Under the pieces are notes generated by a model. The model saw nothing but the letters and a program-made list of their open reading frames with translations. It was not told where the DNA came from and made no database searches. Position numbers and translations under genes: made by a program. Shown here piece by piece: positions 34,823 through 44,970 of a DNA stretch of 64,000 nucleotides. Source of the DNA: Gloeophyllum trabeum ATCC 11539. Its lineage: Eukaryota; Basidiomycota; Agaricomycetes; Gloeophyllales; Gloeophyllaceae. The DNA is taken from assembly GCF_000344685.1 (NCBI RefSeq), contig NW_006920417.1:1-64000 (forward strand). The letters are read 5' to 3'. Numbering within the stretch: position 1 is the first letter of the stretch; every line of letters starts with the position of its first letter.

Positions 34823-35740
34823 TGTAGGGCGCGCGCCGGGGTGAACGACTCGACTCAAACTTGGAGAGCTGATGGTGAGAGATGCCGCTCTTTAAAATCA
34901 ACAAGTCCGAGCGAGCAGCAGTCAATGCACCCACCTCAGAGGGTGTATGCAAGAGCCTGGATGCAGCACCAGCCTTCACTGCGCGATCCTGGTCCTGCTC
35001 TGACCCCCGTCTGATTTGACCCACGTCGGAGTCCGCCCGACGAGCTTGGTAAAATTGTCAAGACATGCGTGTTTGCCGAAGATATCAAATGCGTTTAACG
35101 CCGTCCGTAGTATTGAAAACACCAAATCGGACAGTCCATGCGATGCTTGTAACGGTGTTCGTCGACGACGACGACGACGGCGGCGGCGGCGAGCGTCAGG
35201 ATCGCCAGCGGGCACTATTCGGGTAAAGCAGGCTGGAGATCTACTGATGGTGGCGATGCAGAAGAAGCACGTCCTGCTGACGTCAGCAGAGATACCGCGC
35301 CGACACTTGGCGTCAGTGATCTCCGGCAACGTGAGCAGGCCTGGCGACCCGCATACGACGCTGTGGCCTGCCCGGATGCACGCCGTAACGGGCATTGTGG
35401 CGCCTTTTACCGTAATCCCAAGGCCAGAGAAAATGGAGCATTTGATGTATGTTGCCTGACACAAGTATTCAATAGGTAAACAGGCTGCCAGCCGATAAGC
35501 CAGGGTGGGGATGCTGCTGCCACAGCCAGGTCCGAACCGCTGTCCGCGGGCACCAGTCGATCCTGCGAGCATAGCCGTCTGTTGCCGCCTCGGATCTGCT
35601 TCGCATGCCCGACGAAGACTGGGGCACGCAGGGCCCACCCCCTCCGTGCCAGACCTCGGATTTCCGCACAGGGCTTGCCGTATAAACGAGCGCGATGTCT
35701 AGACCGAAGGGCGTACCCAATCCGCCTCAGATCGAGGACC
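34823..35740. promoter_or_regulatory. shared divergent promoter region of monooxygenase and reductase
   Basis: This 918-bp stretch separates two divergent start codons and should drive both genes. It holds a perfect 16-bp palindrome (35274-35289) with a TGACGTCA core and a short GAC/GGC trinucleotide run (35161-35193). Frames through it carry no known domain. Confidence 0.6.
35274..35289. promoter_or_regulatory. 16-bp palindrome with CRE/bZIP core
   Basis: The sequence CTGCTGACGTCAGCAG is its own reverse complement. Its centre TGACGTCA is the classical ATF/CREB-type bZIP site, known in fungi as a target of stress and metabolism regulators. It lies about 450 bp from both divergent start codons. 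Function is inferred from sequence alone. Confidence 0.5.
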
Positions 35741-38700
35741 ATGGCGCGCCCCACCAAGCCCTTTACTCGCGCTCACATCAACCTTGGCTACGCCCCAGAC
35801 CACCCCGACGGCGTCAACACCCTCCCCGAGCTCATCGACTTCAACGCCCGCCACAACCCCGACCATGTCTTTGGCTTGCAGACCCGCGCCGGTGACGGCG
35901 TCCCCCCATGCCAGATTACCTTCAAGCAGCTACAGGAAGCTGTGGAACGGGCCTCTGCATGGCTCGTCAAGAGCGGTGCAACTACTGGTCGTACCCGGCC
36001 AGAAGAGAAGGTACCTCCTGTAGGTATCCTCCTTGGAAGCGACATCACTATCTACATCTACATTGCTGCCCTACTGAGGATCGGCACTCCTGTAAGTCAC
36101 TTCAATAACGTATTTATTTCCAGATGCGTATTCACCGCGGTCTTAGGTCCTCTGCCTATCGGCACGTCTGACTCCCGTAGCCATCGCCCACCTCCTCAAA
36201 GCAACCTCCCCCTCCACGCTCCTCATCAACGGCCAAGTCCATCGCGCCGCAAAGGAAACCGCCTCCCTCCTCAATTCCGATGCCCAATCCACCTCCACAC
36301 CCATCCCCGCCTTCCTCGACGCCATCGGCTACGAGGACCTCCTGGACCCCGTCTCCCCCTCGCACGCGGGCGCGCCCGTTCCGCCTGTCTTCGCCGCATA
36401 CGACCGCACCGCGACCGACGCGATCATCATGCACTCGAGCGGGACCACCGGGCTCCCGAAACCCATCTACCACGCCACGGGCTATGTGCTCATCTACGCC
36501 GCGTGCCACCGTCTGCCCGAGCAGACGGAGCCTTGGGAATTCAACGTCTCGACGCTCCCGCTGTACCACGGTTTCGGACTGCTCGCGCCGTCCCTCGCCC
36601 TATCAATCGGTATGCCGTTCGTGTTGCCCCCAGCGACGGTTATTCCTACTGCGCGCTCGACGCTAGCGGTGCTCAAGTCGACGGGCGCGAGGTCCATGCT
36701 TTCTGTGCCTTCTATCCTTGAAGACATTTTGAATTTGCCTGGTACGGACGGATTGGACGCACTGAGGAAACTCGACTTCATCGCTATCGGTGGTGCACCA
36801 ATGAAGGAGCCTGTTGGCGAGGCCCTTGTCAAGCAAGGCGTCAAGTTGCTTAACCACTGGGGTACGTCAATTCTTTATTTGTTTTCATTACGTATTTACA
36901 TTTTATGATACTCTAGGTGCCACCGAAATCGGCGCCATCGCCCCGATCGAGAGAATCCCGCCCGGCTACGACTGGCACTACCTCATGCCGCGCACCGACA
37001 TCGGCCTCAAATTCATCCCGACCGTCGACAACCCCTCCTCCAGCACGCAGAGCTACCGACTCGTCGGGCAGGCGCCCGGGTGGACGCAGCCCTTTGTCGT
37101 GCAGGACCTCCTCGAGGCGCACCCGGTGCACCCGAACCAGGTGCGCATCATGGGCCGCTCGGACGACCTCATCGTGCTCGCGACGGGCGAGAAGGTGCGC
37201 CCGACGGGCATCGAGCGCGCGGTGGCCGAGCACCCGGACGTCAAGGACGTGCTCGCCTTCGGCGACGGCATGTTCTCGCTCGGCCTCCTCGTCGAGGTCG
37301 GCGCGGGCCGCCGGGCGGGCGACGACCTCACCGAAGGCTCCGAGGCGCTCGAGCGGCTCCTCGCGGAGCTGGACGAGTACCTCGCCAAGGGCAACGAGAT
37401 GACGGACAAGCACGGGAAGGTCGCGCGCGAGATGCTCGTCGTGACGCGCGAGGAGGAGAAGGCGCTCGTGCGCACGGACAAGGGCAGCCTCGCGCGCAAG
37501 GCGACGTTCGCCAAGTTCGAGCAGGAGATCAAGCACTGCTACGAGCGCGCGGACGTGTCCAAGGCGGAGCCCTTCCCGCGCGATGAGGCTGCGCTCAAGG
37601 ACGTCGTGCGCGGCCTCGTACGGAGCGTCATGGGCATCGAAGACTTTGGCGAGAAGCGCGACTTCGACACGACGGACTTCTTCGAGGCGGGCATGGACAG
37701 TCTGCAGGCGAGTCGGCTGCGCCGGGCTATCGTTAACGCGCTGCGTGTCACGGCCGACCTTCCTAAACCGGTTGGTGAGCTCGCGCCGGACTTTGTCTTC
37801 GAGCGCTCCAGCGTCGAGAAGCTTTGGTCCGCAGTGTGCAGTATCATGAAGGGCACGTACGTTGATGGGAATGTGGACGAGGACAAGGAGTCGAGGCGCG
37901 TCAGGAATATGGAGGCTATGGTGGAGAAGTATAAGCAGGAGCTGAAGTCTTACGAAGAGCTAGCGGTAAAGGCTCGGGAGGCATGCGCCAGAGCGAGTCG
38001 CTCTCAGAAGGACGACGGTGCTGTGGTGCTTCTCACGGGCTCAACGGGCAGCTTGGGATGCATGCTCGTCCAGCGGCTTGCCAATGACCAGGGAGTCAAG
38101 AAAGTGATTTGCCTCAACAGGCCGCAAGGTGGACTGGAGGCCATGAAGAAGCGGCAGTTGAAAGCCTTGGAGAACAGGGGCGGCTCGTTGTCCCCGGAAG
38201 CCTGGAAAAAGGTCGTCCTGAGAGAATCGGAGATCAGCCGGCCGGACTTTGGTCTAAGTGAGGACGACTTTGCGGAGGTAAGTCATGTTCACGATATCAT
38301 GGATGGTCCTGCTTAACCTTGGTATCACCAGCTCCTCGATGTGACTCACATCATCCACAACGCCTGGCCCGTCAACTTCAATCGCAACCTGGATTCCTTC
38401 GAGCCTCACGTGAAGGCCACTGTCAACTTGGTAAGGCTCTGCCTGCTCAGCACAGCGAAGTTTCCCTCGGTCGTGCCCAAGCGCCTACTCTTCGCCTCGT
38501 CGATCGCTGTAGTCGGCCGGTATCCTCTGCTACACCCTGAAGGTCCCTTCGAGGTTCCCGAAACCCCGCTCGAGGCTGTCAACACTGCTGAATTCGGTTA
38601 TCCCGAAGCTAAGTGGGTGTGTGAGCAAGCGCTGCTCGCAGCCAATGAGTTCTACGGCGCGGCTTCACCAGACGGCGAGGATCCTCTTCTCCTAACCTCC

Positions 38701-39237
38701 AGCGTTCGCATCGGCCAGATGACTGGACCCGAGGGCTCGGGCGCCTGGAACGAGAGCGAGCACTTCCCTCTTATCGTGCGGACTTCCCAAACCCTGCAGG
38801 CACTGCCTGATCTGGACGGCTCCCTTTCCTGGATGCCTGTCAACAGGGCGGCCTCTGCTGTTGCAGAGTTCCTGTTCTCAAAAGGCTTCCAACCCATCTA
38901 CCACATGGAGAACCCGTCCCGCCAGTCATGGTCCGGGCTGATGTCCATGCTCTCTTCCATCCTATCCAGTGACCCATCCACCCCATTGCCCAAGGTGCCT
39001 TTCGAGGAATGGTTGAACCGGGTGAAGGCCCGTGGTGATGATCCCGAGTTCAACCCTGCATACAAGATCATGAACTTCCTGGAGAATGACTTCGTCAGGA
39101 TGGCGTCTGGACCCGTCATTCTGTCCACGGCGCGTGCCAAACAGGACTCGCAGACGATGGTGAGGAGTACCGCGATTGATGGGAGACATCTGGAGGAATA
39201 TGTCGCATACTGGAAGCGTGTAGCAGCCTTGCATTGA
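35741..39237 (+). CDS. NRPS-like adenylate-forming reductase (A-T-R, carboxylic acid reductase)
   Basis: This protein of about 1110 residues activates a carboxylic acid with ATP, holds it as a thioester and releases it by NADPH reduction to an aldehyde. Four exons are 35741-36091, 36147-36861, 36917-38277 and 38332-39237. The A domain has HSSGTTGLPKP near 212-222 and NHWGATEIG, split by intron 2. The T domain has AGMDSLQASRL with phosphopantetheine site Ser617. The R domain has LLTGSTGSLGCML (Gly730 region) and a YPEAK catalytic pair Tyr899/Lys903. There is no condensation domain. An in-frame upstream ATG at 35582 would add a Pro/Arg-rich leader without homology, so I chose 35741. In other basidiomycetes such enzymes pair with orsellinic-acid PKSs to make aldehydes. 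The substrate is inferred. Confidence 0.93.
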
Positions 39238-39399
39238 ACTCCTGTATTTACTTTCTACTTGGTTGGTCTAGAGGACGAGATAGAGCTGTCGATATTTATT
39301 GCATGTAATATGACCACGTATGTACACCAACATGGCTTTTGTGTTTTTATTCTCATCCAATAGTAAAGCAACGAAGACAGAAGATATGTGTCTGTGTAT

Positions 39400-41647
39400 T
39401 CAAAGAGAGGCCTTGCCCTGAGGGTCGAAGGGCAGCAGGAGTGCAATGCAACCTGCCACGAGAAACAGAGCTCCGGAAATCCAAATGGGCACCGCACTTG
39501 TGAGGCTGGCATACAAGGCGATAATGGGAGCCTAGGTGAAAATGTCTGAGCATCAGACATCGCTCACGTATCAGTGAGCCGTGACCTACCATAACTCCGA
39601 ACACACGGTTGGCAGTAGCCACGATGGCGTTCCCGGTTCCTCGGTCCTTCGTAGGGAAGAGTTCCGGAGAAACGGCGTACAGCACACCATACATGATGTT
39701 GGAAGTGAAACTGTATCCACAATTCCACCCGAGGAGGGCGTCGGAGGTCCGTGCGGTCGTGGATGCGAAGAGGAACACTCCGGTTAGGACTGCAATAGTC
39801 CGTGAGCTGCAAAGCCTGCGAGACAGGACACTATCAACGTACTCGTTGAGATTGAAAGAGTCCCGCGACGACCAAGCCATGGTATATCAACCATCCAACC
39901 TGCGATTATAGCACCCGGAACGCCGATGACGCTCAAGATGACTTGCTGTAGATGAGATGAGAGATCTACCAAGACTGTCCAAAGACCATGGCGATCGGAA
40001 TGCTCACGTTACGATAGGTGATGTAGGTCGAACCATCGCCGAAGTCGGCGCCGCGGGTAGCCAGGCTGTTTTGACGGTGAGGAAGGCTCCCAATCGACAT
40101 TACGACACTCACAAGTAGGTCACAAAGCTGTTATAGCTGCAAGAAACATGAGGACGTCCGTTAAGATGGCTATGCAATGACAACCACTCACAGAGGGAAG
40201 GCGAGACCGATAAGGGCTGGGAAACGTTGGCAAATAAGTTGGAGACCACGCAAGGAGAACCAGACATACCCCACAGAATGATAAGCAGACTTGTAGACCA
40301 GGCCAATTTCCTAGTCGCGAACAGCGCGTTAACGTGCTCCCAGCGGAACATCCTCAGCTTCCTGAGAATCGCCGCTCGTGCACTGGTGTCCATCTCCTCA
40401 TCCTTGTCGCTGACTCGGAGCTCTCCTGCTTTCTGCATCTGCTCGAGCGTCAAGCTACTTTTCATACCGTTGTACTCCGCGACTTTCCACACAACCTCCA
40501 CCGCCTCTTTGTCTCTTCCGCGCCCCATGAGGTACTTCGGGGACTCGTAGAGATGGAAGACGAAGAAGCGGATAATAAAGAGGACGAGCATCAGCCCGCC
40601 CATTGTGTAAAGAAAGTAACGCCATCCCTCATTCGACGACCGCGGACACGGTGAAGGCGGAGTAGTGGTTGGACAGGAGTAGTTCGCGATCAGAGGCCAG
40701 GCGATCTAAGGTGAAAGCTGAGCACCATGATAACATCTACGAGTGACAATCTGGACTCACGAGACTGCCGACTAATTGACCAAATGCCCACCAGACGGAA
40801 AGGACAGTGAGGAGGTACTGGTGGGAAGCCGGTATGAACTCTAACGTACACTGGGTAAGTGCCACGATGTGACTGCGCGAGACTGATGGTACCCGCCTAG
40901 GAATACCGCGGAATCAACAGGCAAGTTCCCACCAACTCCGACACTCCAGACTGCGGCTAGTGAGCACAGAGCAATGTAGTTGGCTGATCCACCGGCTGCG
41001 GTGGCGAAGACGCCAGTAATGAACAGCGTGATATTGAAGCACCATCTTGGTGCTGGTTAGATTTGACTCTCGGTCACATACTCAACAGCTATACCTTCGT
41101 CCCCAGACATCAGACGCGAGACCCCAGAAGGCAGCACCAACCAGGAGACCAATGTTTTGGCCTAACTTAAGCCAGGGTCCTTCAAAGTTGAACTCGTTCA
41201 CCACGGGCGTCAGAATTAAGCCGGTCACAATCTTGCACAGAGCTGTCAGTCACAATTCAAACCTCAAATAATGATAAACCTACCGGCCATAAATTGTCGC
41301 TGTGTAACGCATCCAGAATGATAAGATGCAATCAAGGGCGAGTCCTGATGGTGTGCACTTACGAGAACCATCCAAATCCAGCTACGCAGAACAAGTACCA
41401 CTAATTCCGCTCCTCTATATCTGAGAGACACTGGAGACTAGAAAAGGAAACATACCTGGTACTTGCCCATGCCAATCTCTTGTAGCGCATCGTTCAGTAT
41501 CTTAGCTTTCGCTCGATAAACTGGGTCCAGCGCGTCATCCGAGTACACGTCTTGCGTCTGTACAGCAATCTGTGGCTCGTAGTACGCCTTCTTTCCTGGG
41601 CGTTCGAGGTCATAGTCCTGCTCGGGTGATTTTTCGCGGCCGGCCAT
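39400..41647 (-). CDS. MFS transporter (sugar porter / SV2-like, general substrate)
   Basis: A multi-exon gene on the minus strand encodes an integral membrane transporter. The start is ATG 41647 (MAGREKSPEQDYD), with a soluble N-terminus of about 60 residues. The transmembrane half then shows IVTGLILTPVVNEF, GLLVGAAFWGLASDVWGRR (the MFS loop 2-3 motif with conserved Asp and Arg-Arg), GVGGNLPVDSAVFLEFIP and FHLYESPKYLMGRGRD before the central loop. The second half has YRNVSIPIAM, VIGVPGAIIAGWMVD and YAVSPELFPTKDRGTGNAI. It ends PQGKASL. About ten small introns are needed and I did not fix each junction. It is tail-to-tail with the A-T-R reductase, which fits export of the cluster's product or uptake of a precursor. 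Confidence 0.85.
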
Positions 41648-43029
41648 GGTGGTCACACAGCAGTCCAGAAGAAGCGCCAGAGAGGTCCATATAGGAACTT
41701 TTATAGCGCTCCTTCTGGAGCAGTGAAGTGGCTATCGAGGTTATGGCAGTTTCTTGATCGTGTATCGAGGGCCAATCGAATGGCGTGCTTGGGGATGAGA
41801 ATGGTACATCGTGCGTACCTACATACTAAATTGGGCGAGGGCGAACAAGATAAGTTACAGCACGTGATTGGACGCGTCAAACGATTCAAGACTATGTATC
41901 AATTATGTAAATGATTAATCGGAGAATGAGGACGTTGTTGAAGCAAACATAGAACGAGCGCGTTTGCTTGCAAGGGCAATCGCGTATGGTACATCGAGTA
42001 GATACAACGAATATATACGATTCTCTTATCACCTCATCAGTCGGGCCCGCCTGCGGCGGTCTCCCCGATCACGCGTAACGCGGCGCGAGCTCGCAAGCTC
42101 GATAGCGAACTCCGAAATCCTACAGGCGTGGATTTATTATCGAAAAACCTACTTTCTCATTTCGACATTCACTAATATAAGCGCGTCCTGAGCTCAAGCT
42201 TCACGCTGAAGCCAGCCTGTCAGAATTGGTTTGTTTTCCGGCATGTAGTACTCACTAGTATTCTCGAGTAATTCCTTGGAGATTGCAGTAAATTGGTGGG
42301 TCACTTCGGAAGGACTAACCATTACTTCGATTTCCTGTCCATCAACATCGGATGCTTGAATGCTTGAGCGGCGGTCGCGCTGTACTCCCAGACTGCTTGT
42401 GCCACGGGTTCTTCTCCGGCCTTAAAGTAGTGGAGCTGGAGGCGATCTTCGGTGTCTGTGTTGCTCAAGGACATCTCCAACAATAACATGAAGTTGAACG
42501 CAGGGTCGGGGGCGCAGGAAACGCCAACGTCAGCCGTTCCGGTTCATGCTCCGCCTTTCCCGGTGGAGTGCAACTTTACCATGCCATGCCCATTAGACAG
42601 TGGGGTTCAAGGTGGAAGGCGTCTGGTCATCGAACGCGATCGCGTAGTCCTAAGCGGCGCGCTGACAGGTGTCTCCAGTATGTCTCCTCGACCGTGACAC
42701 AAGCTTACCCACGTGTAATTAATCAATACTTACGCTGCGTTTCCACTGCGGCTACCCGGGCCACTGGCTGCCAGTCGACTCGTGTCCATTTCTCTGTGGA
42801 CAACTTAGGTACCTCGGAAACAGCCGACCCTTACAGTATTAATATTCGGATTGATTCTTGCGGTCAATAGCTATAGTGGCTTGATAGTGGCTTCAAGGGA
42901 TCCAGCTGCTTTACTGTGGTAGGAAGTACTGTAGGGCTTGCTTCATCAGCTTGAGCATATTCCGAGTCATTTGCATCTGCATTGTCGACTGCTTATGTGC
43001 CCCGAACACTCAGGCAAGACTTCCGATAT
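41648..43029. other. intergenic, promoter of the MFS gene and a possible gene remnant
   Basis: The first few hundred bases lie upstream of the MFS start codon. Further on, 42240-42700 holds protein-like stretches on the minus strand (see that entry). The right edge abuts the left end of the DNA transposon at 43030. Confidence 0.4.
42240..42700 (-). pseudogene. possible decayed gene of unknown family
   Basis: Reading the minus strand, stretches that look like real protein appear in succession but in different frames: DYAIAFDDQTPSTLNPTV, then FNFMLLLEMSLSNTDTEDR with LQLHYFKAGEEPVAQAVWEY, then DGQEIEVMVSPSEVTHQF. Stop codons and frame changes separate them, and only some could be introns. I do not recognise the family. 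Confidence 0.25.
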
Positions 43030-43059
43030 CACTGTGGAACGTTGAAGGGGTTAAAAGCA

Positions 43060-43345
43060 CCATGTAATTCACCCAGTATACTAATTATAATCACCAAGAT
43101 ATCGGGTGAAGTTCACCAGACTCCAGTGATATTTACCCTATTATTGGGTGAATTTACTGGGTTATATTACACACTTATATGGCCGGTTTCACCATGGCGT
43201 CGTCACAGCTTGCCCAGGGTGAATTGAACCCATACGCAGGGTTACTTTTGATTTGACGGATTTCAACACATTCAGCGGTGAATTTCACCTATACCTCAGG
43301 ATGAGACTTAGGTGGATTTCACCAATACCCCGGGTGATACTCCCT
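43060..43345. repeat. left subterminal repeat array (TCACC/GGTGA motifs)
   Basis: About ten copies of GGTGA or TCACC in both orientations are spread over this stretch, some as palindromes such as GGTGAATTTCACC near 43282. CACTA elements use such subterminal arrays as binding sites for an element-encoded protein during excision. Confidence 0.7.
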
Positions 43346-43460
43346 AACTATATGAAACTGACCATGCTTCATTCTGCGACGACGCTCGACACTCAGCAAT
43401 AGTGAATACAGCAGAGTAACTGATATATTCTTGTATTACCACAGCGATATCATGATCTAC

Positions 43461-44529
43461 TTATTGTTCCGCATCCCGACCCTGCTCCGGTGCCTCCTCC
43501 GTATCATGCACCCTGCGCCTCTTCCGTGGACGGGGCCTTGTCTTTTCTGCAGCTGCAGGAGCCGCAGCGTGCACGTCTCCATCGTCCTGCGCCGGTTCGA
43601 CGTGGCCAATGACTCGGCGGTTCTGATTCGAAAGCCCGGAGTTCGTATCCGTACCCGAACTGGCGCCGGTGTTTCGTGATGAGCGGACGCGGTTGTGCTT
43701 GGTCGTCGGGTGAAGTACGCCCTTCCGATATGCAAACTTGCGTCGATTCCGCATGAATTGCTTGACGATTTCAGAGGTCACCCAGTCATTCTTGAACCTT
43801 GCAAGGATTGGGTGTCTCTGACGAGCCTGTGGACATGGGTGTGAAATATTTTCTACGGGAATGATGGGAAACTTCTCACCACCGCAAAGAGATTTCCTAA
43901 ATCTGCCATTGGCTGTTCACGATAGTCCACCGTCCAATCCAGTTGTGCCGAGTGAACAAGGTCTCGTACGTCACGCTTGATGTTCACAGAAGCTATCAGG
44001 ATGTTACATAAAACGGTGAGTATATAGGACAGAACTCCGCACCAGAATCGTGTTGTACTGTTCCACGTCGTCTTGCAGGCCCATGACTTCTATCAAGCAA
44101 ATCCCTTGCCCAGCCGAGCCTTTAGGCTTCAGGACGGGCTCGTGCGAGGCATTACTTGCGCGCCTACCAGCTGCCGCAGCTGTTTCGCTTGCTCGTTTTT
44201 CGGCAGCTTCGCGGGCGCGCTTCTCTGCCTCGAGTTGTTCTGTAGCGCGGTCAGCAGACAACAGCTATGGTGCGTTGATTTATTTTCATACCTTTCAATC
44301 GATTTATCTCACTCAAGAGATTCGTCTCAGCCAGTGTCGCGTAACGCGGCGCTGTCAGATTTGCATCATGTCGCGGTTGGCTCGTCGGAGCAGTTAGTGG
44401 GGGTACGCTGCGCTCTCGACGCTCGTCGTGCTCCGCAGGATTCGAAGTCTCGCGTGCGTCTTGCTGGGTACTGTTTGCTGGCGCGGATGACTTAGCCTTT
44501 CCATGGGATCCCCTCCTTCCGTTAGCCAT
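43461..44529 (-). CDS. Transposon accessory protein, coiled-coil with basic C-terminus (TnpA-like position)
   Basis: The gene starts at ATG 44529 (MANGRRGSHGKAK) and reads in about four exons to a stop at 43461. The N-terminus is polar. A coiled coil follows across the first intron, with EINRLK joined to EQLEAEKRAREAAEKRASE. The middle has VMGLQDDVEQYNTIL and LDWTVDYREQPMADLG. The end is basic (EIVKQFMRNRRKFAYRK, then RPRPRKRRRVHD), with a likely nuclear localisation signal. It has no domain I can name. Its divergent position opposite the transposase and its coiled-coil/basic build suggest a DNA-binding helper that recognises the subterminal repeats, as TnpA does in En/Spm (inference by analogy). 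The third exon junction uses a weak donor and is uncertain. Confidence 0.6.
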
Positions 44530-44970
44530 TGTGGATGTTTGTTGAAGTGTCGCGGGGGGTAACTTTCACTTGCAGGGTATTGCAGCGATGTCTGGCAGAC
44601 AGAGCTCTGCACGAGGTGAGGGTAAGAAAAGTGCAGCTGTCGATGCTGCGGGACAATTCGGACTTAGAGATATCGAGTGCGGTGAGTGATATCATTTGTT
44701 TGCCTAATTCCCACGTACACAGACGCAGACGCGTCGCGTCGCGCGCTTGTGGCACGAGTCTCAACCTTTTTACAACACACATCCTTGTAAACTACTCGCT
44801 ACCTTCCTTGTATAAAATTTCTTTGCTGGAGATCTGTCCCATATATTTGTGTGATAAACGAGACACCTTGGAGAGACAGCTGGGAAAGTTTGCATTGCGC
44901 AGTATCAGGTGTGCACCACTTTTAACTTTATCTCCATAATGCTGAGCTCAATCTCCTGAAGATATCCTGC
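44530..44970. promoter_or_regulatory. divergent promoter region inside the transposon
   Basis: This 441-bp stretch separates the ATGs of the accessory ORF (minus) and the transposase (plus) and presumably drives both. Short frames in it show no domain. Confidence 0.5.

Noticed and set aside
35582..35740. Upstream in-frame start for the A-T-R reductase
   Set aside because: The added leader is Arg/Pro-rich with no homology, whereas ATG 35741 begins the usual N-terminus.
44529..44939. 136-codon plus-strand frame within the transposon
   Set aside because: It covers the divergent promoter between two better supported genes and shows no domain.
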